A stretch of DNA of 64,000 nucleotides. Origin: Cognataquiflexum rubidum. GTDB taxonomy: Bacteria; Bacteroidota; Bacteroidia; Cytophagales; Cyclobacteriaceae. Position numbers and translations under genes: made by a program. Of the stretch, positions 17,898-25,461 are shown piece after piece (positions within the stretch are counted from its first letter, which is position 1; each line of letters opens with the position of its first letter). Location: positions 434,001 to 498,000 of the forward strand of contig NZ_JAKZAL010000001.1 in NCBI RefSeq assembly GCF_022538115.1, written 5' to 3'. The notes under the pieces were generated by a model, which worked only from the letters and a program-made list of their open reading frames with translations, searched no databases and was not told the origin of the DNA.

Positions 17898-18030
17898 CCA
17901 AAGTTTTAAACACCTTTTCCAAAGCTTAGAATACCTTTCCCAAAGCTTAGAATACCTTTTCCAAAGTTTTAAACTTTGGAAAAGATTTTAACTTTGGAAG
18001 AGATTTTAACTTTGGAAAAGATTTAAACTT
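17898..18030. repeat. inverted-repeat array with a perfect 14-bp central palindrome
   Basis: Three degenerate units of the form CCTTTTCCAAAGYTTWRAA on the left face three inverted units of the form TTTGGAAAAGATTTTAAC on the right. The centre is CTTTTCCAAAGTTT, one T, then the exact complement (17956-17984). The whole stretch can fold into one long hairpin at the end of serS and may act as its terminator, or may be a mobile intergenic repeat. Confidence 0.75.
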
Positions 18031-18045
18031 CAAAATCCCTTTCCG

Positions 18046-18468
18046 ATGAAATTTCTTTTTGCAACATGCCTGTTCTTATTTTCTTTTCAGGCTTTTTGCC
18101 AATCTGAAAAAGAAGAGAAGGAAGCCATCACTGCCACCGTGCAACTGTATTTTGATGGCATGATCCAAAGGGACCGCTCCAAATTAGAAGAGGCTTTCAT
18201 CCCTGAAGCAAGGTTGATAGGTTACCGAGGGGAAAATTTTACGATTACGACTTTTGAGGATTGGGCAAACGGAACGGCAAAGGGAGAAAAAAGAGATCCC
18301 TCAAAGTACAAAAACATCCTTTTGGAAATTGAACTAAAGGGAAATACTGCTTTGGCCAAAACCGAACTTTTCTGGCCGGGGATTTACTATTACGATTTCC
18401 TTACATTGATCAAAAAGGATGGCCAATGGAAAATCGTCCATAAGACTTGGTATGAGGAGAAAAGGTAA
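18046..18468 (+). CDS. secreted NTF2-like / lumazine-binding-like protein
   Basis: A 140-residue protein with a signal peptide ending near AFCQ (residue 19) and a single NTF2/SnoaL-like cone fold: an N-terminal helix (AITATVQLYFDGMIQRDR), then a strand-rich half ending in LTLIKKDGQWKIVHKTW. Such domains serve as binding pockets or small enzymes, and no catalytic residues are evident. It probably stays in the periplasm. It has no clear operon partner: repeat DNA lies on both sides. Confidence 0.8.
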   Translation: MKFLFATCLFLFSFQAFCQSEKEEKEAITATVQLYFDGMIQRDRSKLEEAFIPEARLIGYRGENFTITTFEDWANGTAKGEKRDPSKYKNILLEIELKGNTALAKTELFWPGIYYYDFLTLIKKDGQWKIVHKTWYEEKR

Positions 18469-18474
18469 TTTTGG

Positions 18475-18585
18475 ATATTTATTGATACTGGATATTGATG
18501 GATACTAGATATTTGTTGATACTGGATATTCAGGATATTGATGGATCCCGAGCTATCGGGATGGATATTATTTGATATTGGTCTA
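18475..18585. repeat. degenerate GGATATT/GATACT tandem repeat with a TCCCGA hairpin
   Basis: Units such as TTGATACTGGATATT recur four to five times, followed by TCCCGAGCTATCGGGA, a perfect 6-bp hairpin with a 4-nt loop. It has the look of an intergenic repeat, and no open frame is credible. Confidence 0.65.
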
Positions 18586-18662
18586 GAACCTTACCTTTTG
18601 TAAGGATTTGGTTTCAAATGAATATTTATTAAACAGTAATCCCAAAACTTCTACGCTCCAAC

Positions 18663-18700
18663 AAAAAAGCCTCTAAAAGTGGAATGCTTTTAGAGGCTTT
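18663..18700 (-). terminator. intrinsic terminator of the first T9SS gene (possibly bidirectional)
   Basis: A perfect 14-bp stem AAAGCCTCTAAAAG/CTTTTAGAGGCTTT with a 7-nt loop, followed by T residues on the minus strand, 19 bp past the stop codon. Confidence 0.92.
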
Positions 18701-18719
18701 GATTCAAATAAGGATCAGC

Positions 18720-20969
18720 TTATTTTTTGAGGACTTTGATATGTTCGATTTTTTGTCCCCAAGTGAGTTCGATTACGAAAACACCCTTTGGAACGTTTCT
18801 GATCATCTGCGAAATGGCCTCATTCATTTCATTTTCAGAGGTCACGGACACATCTTTGGATATAGCGGTTGGGTGAATTATTCTGAAAGTAATTTCTTCC
18901 TGATTGTATTGTGATCTGTCAAGTAAGTTGATCCGTAACTGTTCTCCACTTGTCGGGTTTGGAAATGCCCTCCACACCCCTTTGGTAAATTGAACACCGG
19001 GAACTCTAACCGACAAGACTTTACTGAGACTTGATGTGCCATCAAAATCAACCTGATTCAGACGGTAATAAACCGTTCCTCCTGCAATGATCGGGTTCAC
19101 ATCCTCAAACTTATAATCTACAGGGGCATCCGACCAACCCATCCCATCGACATTTCCTATTACGTCCCAACTTTTCAATCCATCTGTCGACCTTTGGACT
19201 TCAAAATGGGAGTTTTCTCTTTCCATAGAAGTAGTCCACGTCACCTCGGTTTGTCTTTCTTCCACTCTAAATTCCGCTTTAAGGGAAACATATTCTACAG
19301 GTAAAATCCTTGAATTGGCAAAGCCAATAAAAACCATACCCCTAGCTCCATTTCCACCTCGGGCTTCTTCGGCACCGCCTCCACCCCCTGAACCGGGTGC
19401 GGTCGCATTTCTGCCAATTCTTTCCAGTATCGGTTCATCATCTTCCCCTTCTCCTCCTGCACCGCCACTACCGCCACTTCCTCCATTTCCTGGGTCACCT
19501 TCGCCGCCGCCTCCGCCTCCGGCACTAAAAAAACGGTTGAGTAAAATATCAAAACTTGAAAACGGTAAACCGGCACCACCAATTCCACCATCTTCATCAA
19601 CCGAATCCTGACCATTGCCTCCGACTCCACCGCCGCCACTACCGGATTCATCCTCGATGGAGTTTCCTCCATTACCTGAACTGTTCATTCCTTGTCCTCC
19701 CAAGCTAATGTCATCATCCTCATCATCATCACCATCTGCTCCACCACCTCCTGATCCACCTCTTAGAAATAAAGCGCTAAGGCTACTAGTTGTTGAATTG
19801 AACAATGAAGGCCTTCCGTTTCTACCATCACCTGAGTCCTCCTCATCTTCTTCCGAACCTCCACCTCCACCGCCTCCAGCGATAATCTCATATAATCCAC
19901 CTAAATCAAAAGCGCTATCTCCGCCATCTTGACCTTGTTCATCAACATCTGTAGAACCAGATCCACCACTTCCAACCTGAATCTGAAAGATACTGCCGGC
20001 CGGAAGACCACTTACCAACCTTGTTTCTACATCAACACGTGCATGCACAATACCTGCACCGCCGCCACCGCCACCGTTACCAAATCCACCGCCACCGCCA
20101 CCGCCGACTACCAAAATCTCAAAATCCAAAAGTCCCTCAGGTGCTTCCCACGTACAATTCGCATTAAATTGGATGATGGTAACTCCTGACGATGCTCCAT
20201 TATCCAATACAGTGAAGCAAGGGCAAGTGTAGGAAATGATTATCTGTCCATTGCCACCATTTCCTCCATTTCTAGTTTGATTGTTTCTTCTCGCGCCTCC
20301 ACCACCGCCACCAGGTGCCTCCCCATCTTGACCATTAGTATTTCCATTTCCTGTAGTCCCATCTCCACCATCTCCGCCACCAATTAGTGCAGCAGCACCT
20401 ATATTAGAAGAGGCATTTACTCCATTCCCAAGACTTGAAGCAGAGGATCCACCCCCTCCTGAGAATATTGAACCTGAATTTGATGCGTTACTTCCATTTC
20501 CTCCATTATATCTCAATTCACCATAACCTGCTGAGGCTTGCCCCCCCGCAGCTCCATTTAAATTGTTAGTGGTAACTGAGGACCCACCTTTGGCCATAAG
20601 GGTTGTATTGGAACCAAACCAAGTATCACCACCCGGAGGAGGTGTATTATTGTTGGAAGTACTTCCTACCCCAACACTGTAATCAAATATTTGTCCAGGT
20701 GTAACTGAAAAAACACTTTGTGAATATGCACCTCCGCCACCTCCACCACTTCTGGTATTATTTGAAGATGCTCTCCCACCTTTTCCTCCTCCACCCCATA
20801 CTTCTACGGTTATGGAAGTCACACCTTCAGGAACGACAAAAGTACCGCTTCCGGAGATTATAGGGTCAATCGGCTCACATTGAGCAAAGGCTTCTGCCGC
20901 AAAAAAGAGGGAGTTAACCAAGATTAAAACCGGAACGAGGATACTTGGCAAATAGTAGGGCTTATTCAT
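18720..20969 (-). CDS. secreted glycine-rich T9SS cargo protein
   Basis: A 749-residue predicted surface protein. The signal peptide ends at AEAFAQ (about residue 30). Two glycine-rich modules (about 45-240 and 275-560), each opening with a VPEGV- or APEGL-type strand followed by VWGGGG or VVGGGG, are full of GGGG loops and acidic Asp/Glu turns. A fibronectin-like linker (ILPVEYVSLKAEF to YYRLNQVDFDG) and a type A T9SS sorting domain (GVWRAFPNPTSGEQ to HIKVLKK) follow. It should be exported through the outer membrane and anchored or released. The start at 20969 replaces an upstream Met at 21056 because only it begins a signal peptide. Function beyond being a surface or adhesin-like protein is unknown. 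Confidence 0.85.
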   Translation of the reverse strand: MNKPYYLPSILVPVLILVNSLFFAAEAFAQCEPIDPIISGSGTFVVPEGVTSITVEVWGGGGKGGRASSNNTRSGGGGGGAYSQSVFSVTPGQIFDYSVGVGSTSNNNTPPPGGDTWFGSNTTLMAKGGSSVTTNNLNGAAGGQASAGYGELRYNGGNGSNASNSGSIFSGGGGSSASSLGNGVNASSNIGAAALIGGGDGGDGTTGNGNTNGQDGEAPGGGGGGARRNNQTRNGGNGGNGQIIISYTCPCFTVLDNGASSGVTIIQFNANCTWEAPEGLLDFEILVVGGGGGGGFGNGGGGGGAGIVHARVDVETRLVSGLPAGSIFQIQVGSGGSGSTDVDEQGQDGGDSAFDLGGLYEIIAGGGGGGGSEEDEEDSGDGRNGRPSLFNSTTSSLSALFLRGGSGGGGADGDDDEDDDISLGGQGMNSSGNGGNSIEDESGSGGGGVGGNGQDSVDEDGGIGGAGLPFSSFDILLNRFFSAGGGGGGEGDPGNGGSGGSGGAGGEGEDDEPILERIGRNATAPGSGGGGGAEEARGGNGARGMVFIGFANSRILPVEYVSLKAEFRVEERQTEVTWTTSMERENSHFEVQRSTDGLKSWDVIGNVDGMGWSDAPVDYKFEDVNPIIAGGTVYYRLNQVDFDGTSSLSKVLSVRVPGVQFTKGVWRAFPNPTSGEQLRINLLDRSQYNQEEITFRIIHPTAISKDVSVTSENEMNEAISQMIRNVPKGVFVIELTWGQKIEHIKVLKK

Positions 20970-21370
20970 TATATCTCTGATTGAAATCTGAAAAGAAATT
21001 TTCAAATTTGTATTACTGTATTTCAAATACAAATTAACGTATTTAATAAATACCAAAAAAATCTTTGAGGAAGAGGAATAAGTTGATAAAATAAATTATA
21101 TTATATTTTTAAATTATATAGTTCATATAAATTCATTAAAATTATATTTTATTACAATTTTTTTATTTTTTATTAATATATAAAAAAACAAACATCATTC
21201 ATTAAATAAATTAAAGGTCTTTATTAGATAATTAAATGACATGAGTGATTTTCGAAAAGGGTTTTATATCCCCCAAAGGAAAAAATAAGTTGGGTTGGCA
21301 CCGTTTGAATTGCCTAGTAATGGATTCAAAAAAGAAAAATCCGTTTTGACGTTTATAAAATCACTAAAAA
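20970..21370. other. AT-rich upstream region of the first T9SS gene
   Basis: About 400 bp without a gene. GTATTTCAAATAC (21018-21030) is a perfect 13-bp palindrome about 49 bp before the ATG, with one-mismatch TAnnTTTG candidates overlapping it on the minus strand. The rest, especially 21090-21230, is almost pure A/T and shows no coding signal. Confidence 0.55.
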
Positions 21371-21397
21371 ATCTCCCGGTTTTTTTCAAAACCCGGG
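21371..21397 (-). terminator. intrinsic terminator directly after the second T9SS gene
   Basis: On the minus strand CCCGGGTTTT pairs with AAAACCGGG (one bulged G) and is followed by AGATTTTTT. It begins within 3 bp of the stop codon at 21399. Confidence 0.8.
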
Positions 21398-21398
21398 T

Positions 21399-22988
21399 TT
21401 ATCTTTTCCTCAAAACCTTAATATGTTCAATTTTTTGGCCCCATCGGAGCTCGACCACAAAAACGCCTTTAGGGATATTCCCTACCATTTGGGCGAGGGC
21501 CTCGTTCATTTCATTTTCAGTTTGTACAGTGACTTCCTTAGAAATAGAAGTCGGATGGATGATCCTGAAAGTAATTTTCTCCTGATTGTATTGGGCCGGA
21601 TCCAGTAGACTTATTCTGAATTGTGAACCATCTGTAGGATTGGGATATGCCCTCCATACGCCTTCGGTAAACTGCACGCCGTCAATCTTCACAGACATCA
21701 CTTTGCTCAGGGAATATTCCCCATTGAGATCTACCTGCTTCAGTCTATAATAGATATTCCCTCCGATCAGTGGCAGGTTACGGTCGGTATATTCGTATTC
21801 GGTAATGCTGTCTTTCCAACCCATTCCCTGTACTTCCCCAACTTTCACAAAATCACTGATACCCCCGACAGACCTTTCGATCTCAAAGCGGCTGTTTTCC
21901 CATTCCTTGGAAGTAGCCCAAGAAAGTAAGGCGGCATTGGATTCCTTGGAATATGCTGATTCTATATAGACGTAGTCGACAGGGAGTACGCGGCAATTGA
22001 CATAATATCCTCCTGATGGACAATTATTTGGGTCAGGACATTCATTTAACCCCCCTTTATTAACACCTGCAGGAGGGGGATCGGTATCGGTTTCATTTCC
22101 ACAGACAGCAACTTTTGCATTTTCTTTTATAATTAACTTATCGTTCCCCGAGCCATTGATTACAACATTTCCTTCAATGTAAACATTACTATCTCCCCCA
22201 AATGTAATTTGACTAGTGCCGGCAATTGTCAAATCTCCATCAATCAATACATCTCCATTCCCAAATACATTCAATTGCTTCCCTGAACCTCCATTAACAG
22301 TAAGAGATGCAGTATTAAAATATCCCCAAACATTAATTTCTGAATTATTTCCTGCATATTCTGTATCACCATTAGAAATTAATCTCCCACCATCAAGAAC
22401 ATTAATTTTTGCCCTTTGTCCAAGATCAATGCTTCCAACTTTCATCTCTCCGGTGCCATCCCCAGAAATCTGGACCAGTGTGTTGTTACGCATATCTAAA
22501 GCACCAGTAATAACATTAAATTCTCCAGAGTTAATCGTTTGAATATTAAGGGTTGTATTATTTGCCGATGTTCCTTGATTCATCAGAACTGAGCCATCTA
22601 CATTTAATTGACCACCATTGATAACAACATTGGAGACCGCTTCACCTAGCTGAAACAAATTACCCTGAATGTTAAATTCCCCCCCAAAGTTCACTGTGAA
22701 ATTGACCCTCGTACCCAAATTAAAAGCGGTGGGTATATCAACTTGATGATTAATTACTATATTAACTGGACAAGCTAAAGTGCCAGACACAGGAGGTACA
22801 TTGGGGGATGCCGTTGCTGGTGGTGGACATTCAGGTCCAGATTTTAACCAGCAACTTGGGGTACTAAAGTACCCCACAAAATTTGGAGCACAGAGTCCAC
22901 TCGTTGTATAAGTAACCTGCCCATAAGAATTACCTGCTGCTACAGAGAGCATAACCAACAAAAGGAACGTCTGAAAAAGTTTAGTCAT
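21399..22988 (-). CDS. secreted beta-helix-like T9SS cargo protein
   Basis: A 529-residue predicted surface protein. The signal peptide ends at NSYGQ (about residue 24). Residues about 25-330 form short repeating strands (NGGQLNVDGSV, DGGRLISNGD, FGNGDVLIDGDL, FGGDSNVYIEGNV), typical of a right-handed parallel beta-helix. A Cys/Pro-rich loop, the shared ILPV-type linker (here VLPVDYVYIES) and the T9SS type A sorting domain (about 443-529, GVWRAYPNPTDG to IKVLRKR) follow. The sorting domain is close to that of the gene before it at both protein and DNA level. Likely an adhesin or matrix protein; no enzyme motif is seen. Confidence 0.85.
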   Translation of the reverse strand: MTKLFQTFLLLVMLSVAAGNSYGQVTYTTSGLCAPNFVGYFSTPSCWLKSGPECPPPATASPNVPPVSGTLACPVNIVINHQVDIPTAFNLGTRVNFTVNFGGEFNIQGNLFQLGEAVSNVVINGGQLNVDGSVLMNQGTSANNTTLNIQTINSGEFNVITGALDMRNNTLVQISGDGTGEMKVGSIDLGQRAKINVLDGGRLISNGDTEYAGNNSEINVWGYFNTASLTVNGGSGKQLNVFGNGDVLIDGDLTIAGTSQITFGGDSNVYIEGNVVINGSGNDKLIIKENAKVAVCGNETDTDPPPAGVNKGGLNECPDPNNCPSGGYYVNCRVLPVDYVYIESAYSKESNAALLSWATSKEWENSRFEIERSVGGISDFVKVGEVQGMGWKDSITEYEYTDRNLPLIGGNIYYRLKQVDLNGEYSLSKVMSVKIDGVQFTEGVWRAYPNPTDGSQFRISLLDPAQYNQEKITFRIIHPTSISKEVTVQTENEMNEALAQMVGNIPKGVFVVELRWGQKIEHIKVLRKR

Positions 22989-23022
22989 AAAAAAGGGCTT
23001 AACACTGTATTTTTTTGTTCTT

Positions 23023-23030
23023 CAAATATA
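23023..23030 (-). promoter_or_regulatory. -7 element of the second T9SS gene
   Basis: CAAATATA on the plus strand reads TATATTTG on the minus strand, a perfect TAnnTTTG 35 bp before the ATG. No good -33 box is seen at the usual spacing. Confidence 0.5.
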
Positions 23031-23104
23031 CATTTATGCCTTTTGTTATAATTTAAATACACTTCATTTTTTTAGTAAAAATCAATAATACACCTCTATT
23101 CAGG

Positions 23105-23147
23105 TAAAAAAAACGAAAAGGTGACCCTTTTTTAAGAATCACCCTTT
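23105..23147 (-). terminator. intrinsic terminator of the third T9SS gene
   Basis: On the minus strand AAAGGGTGA pairs with TCACCTTTT (one G-U pair) across a 14-nt loop and is followed by CG and eight T residues, about 56 bp past the stop codon. Confidence 0.7.
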
Positions 23148-23202
23148 CCTATAGGTGTATTTTTCCCTATTCCATAGGTACTGTCTCTCTATTTAACTCT
23201 TC

Positions 23203-24894
23203 CTATTTCATTACTTTGATATGCTCTATTTTTTGGCTCCAAGCTATTTCCAATACAAAAACCCCTGAAGGAATAGACGGGAAGATCTGTGTCAAGTATT
23301 CATTTAAGGCATATTCTGTTTCTACGGTAATTGTTTTTGAAATAAAACTTGGATGGATTATCCTGAAAGCGATAGGTTCACGGTCGTATTGGGATTTATC
23401 CAATAAATTGACTTTTAATTGCTGCCCGTTTGTAGGATTGGGATAAGCCCTCCATACCCCTTTTTTAAACTGAACATTGGACACTTTTACGGAGAACACC
23501 TTGCTATAGGTATGTTTGCCATCAAAATCCACTTGCTTCAGTCTGTAAAAAATATTGCCGCCTGTCAAGGGAAGGCTTTTATCCTCAAAAGCATATTCCG
23601 TGACTGTATCTTTCCAACCCATACCCTGCACTTCTCCTATGACCGCAAAGTCATTGACGCCGTCAATGGATCTTTCGATTTCAAAATGGCTGTTGTTGGC
23701 TTCTTTTGCAGTAGCCCAAGTCAGCTTGGCACTTCTTTCAGCAGCAATTATTTTAGCTTCTGTGTAAATTAATTCTACTGGTAATATTTTTGCACCTAAA
23801 AGAAAAAAATCAACCCTACATGTGCCTGTAGCATTATCAATGGTAGTTAATTTATAGGTTGCTCCCCCCATCAAAGAATCGATGGTAGACTCTTCTGAAT
23901 AAAATGCAGGGTCATCCAAAGAAGTCCAAAAGTGAAAATAATCACCTTCTGCGAATTCTAATTCAATGAGTCCGGAGCCAAGGTCTTCATTTGTGGTTTC
24001 ATCAATGGAAGATTCAACCACTCTTTCACTCAAAATGACATCCTCAGCAGATAAGGCATTTGGAACTTGAGTAGGATTAGTTACTGCAGGTCCGACGACC
24101 GCTCCTTGACTTATTGTTAAGGAAGCATTGAAACTACTTCCAACCTCCCTATTCCAAACAGTGGGATTAAAATTAGATGAACTTAAGGAGGTCCCATCAG
24201 AGAAGGTGAAATTCCAGGTTGCGTTGTAATCCTGCATAGGATTCCCTCCAAAAAGAGAAGTTAAAATAAAAGAGACGTTGGTTTGTTCTAAATTATCTTC
24301 AAAACACTCATATATAGGTTCAAAAGTGTAGGACAAGATGCCAACTTCAATTGGTATAGTATTTTGATTATTTAAACATTGAGCTGCAGGATAACTCTGG
24401 CAGTTATAACTGTCCTCCAGATTTTTTGCACCGCTTGTAGTCCAGGAAACCAAGGGCCTCGATAATTCATAAAATTCATTTTGGCACTCAACATCAATAT
24501 CGGGAATTGGTATAGTGATAACACAAGAACCGGAATTACAAGGATTGATAGAACCCACAAATTCATTGATGTAGGTGGATTCCAAAGGATCCCCGTTTGG
24601 ATTGTTTCTGTCTTTCTTTAAAATATCAGCAATAATCCTAAAGTTATGTATATCATTTTTTGAATTGGAGGTATACAAAAAGGAGATATAATATGGTCCA
24701 TTACCTACGCAGATATTATTTGGATTACCGGAAGCATCACTGAAATACACATTTAATATCGAATAGTTTTGTGCATTTCCTTTGCAAATGGTACATGAAC
24801 CATCTCTTAAATCCGGCTTGTTGGAATCCTGTGCAAAGCTATTATAGCTAATCAAAAGGAATAGGGCGAAAAAAACTGTTTTTAAAAATCTCAT
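23203..24894 (-). CDS. secreted T9SS cargo protein with a unique cysteine-containing N-terminal region
   Basis: A 563-residue predicted surface protein with a signal peptide ending at NSFAQ (about residue 22). The region up to about residue 375 is not repetitive; it has paired cysteines (GSCTICKG, NPCNSGSC, VECQNEF) and a PKD-like stretch (NATWNFTFSDGTSL). It is followed by the shared linker (ILPVELIYTEAKI to YYRLKQVDFDG) and a T9SS type A sorting domain (GVWRAYPNPTNGQQ to HIKVMK). The start at 24894 (MRFLKTVFF) was chosen because upstream Met codons at 24933 and 24921 fall at or before the predicted transcription start. Its function is unknown. Confidence 0.83.
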   Translation of the reverse strand: MRFLKTVFFALFLLISYNSFAQDSNKPDLRDGSCTICKGNAQNYSILNVYFSDASGNPNNICVGNGPYYISFLYTSNSKNDIHNFRIIADILKKDRNNPNGDPLESTYINEFVGSINPCNSGSCVITIPIPDIDVECQNEFYELSRPLVSWTTSGAKNLEDSYNCQSYPAAQCLNNQNTIPIEVGILSYTFEPIYECFEDNLEQTNVSFILTSLFGGNPMQDYNATWNFTFSDGTSLSSSNFNPTVWNREVGSSFNASLTISQGAVVGPAVTNPTQVPNALSAEDVILSERVVESSIDETTNEDLGSGLIELEFAEGDYFHFWTSLDDPAFYSEESTIDSLMGGATYKLTTIDNATGTCRVDFFLLGAKILPVELIYTEAKIIAAERSAKLTWATAKEANNSHFEIERSIDGVNDFAVIGEVQGMGWKDTVTEYAFEDKSLPLTGGNIFYRLKQVDFDGKHTYSKVFSVKVSNVQFKKGVWRAYPNPTNGQQLKVNLLDKSQYDREPIAFRIIHPSFISKTITVETEYALNEYLTQIFPSIPSGVFVLEIAWSQKIEHIKVMK

Positions 24895-24930
24895 TGGGTG
24901 ATTGATTTTTATAGAGTCCATTTTGTATTT

Positions 24931-24961
24931 CAAATGTACTTATTTGTATTTAAAAAACAAA
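24931..24961 (-). promoter_or_regulatory. promoter of the third T9SS gene
   Basis: On the minus strand TTTG (24961-24958), a 19-bp spacer and TACATTTG (24938-24931) match the Bacteroidota consensus exactly. The -7 box is part of GTATTTCAAATGTAC, resembling the palindrome upstream of the first T9SS gene. Confidence 0.75.
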
Positions 24962-25461
24962 TAAAAAATAATTTTTTTACATTTTTTTATATATGAAATG
25001 CTTTTATATCTATATTAAAAGTATATGATCAATCAAATCATACACGCAAATAATGAAATATTTTGATCTAATCAATAAAGTTTTATATTCTTATTTTATT
25101 AATTTTAAGGTATTTATATAAAAAATATGTTTGAAAAATACTTCATTGACAATTCTATTTCTTCTGATAACTTGAAGCCAATAAAAAAATAAAAAATCTG
25201 ATAGGAATTTTAATAACTAAAACTGGAAAATATTTTTTCTCATTCTTCACACACTTAAGAGATTGCTCTTGTCAAATCTTAATTTAAATTGAAATTTTAG
25301 GTTATAGACCTTCTAAAATAGAATGTCTTAATTAATGGGAGATTTAGAAAGAAAATGGAAGCCCGTTATTAATTTTCAAAAAATCATATTAGCTAAATCA
25401 GTTCAAGAGAGCGATAAAAAATTTGAATCTCTTCGAAGAAGGTCAAAAACCCTCACCCAAT
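24962..25461. other. gene-free AT-rich spacer in the T9SS island
   Basis: About 500 bp with no credible open frame. It is strongly A/T-biased at 24962-25150, contains the imperfect inverted repeat CTTTTA/TAAAAG near 25000-25021, and shows no recognisable terminator for the gene ending at 25462. Confidence 0.5.

Noticed and set aside
17898-18030. Possible CRISPR array
   Set aside because: Repeats are degenerate, in both orientations and without unique spacers of constant length, and there are no cas genes.
19315-19932. Long proline-rich plus-strand open frames opposite the first glycine-rich T9SS gene
   Set aside because: They are the complement of Gly codons (GGN read as NCC), so they exist only because the real gene is glycine-rich; no start signals or domains support them.
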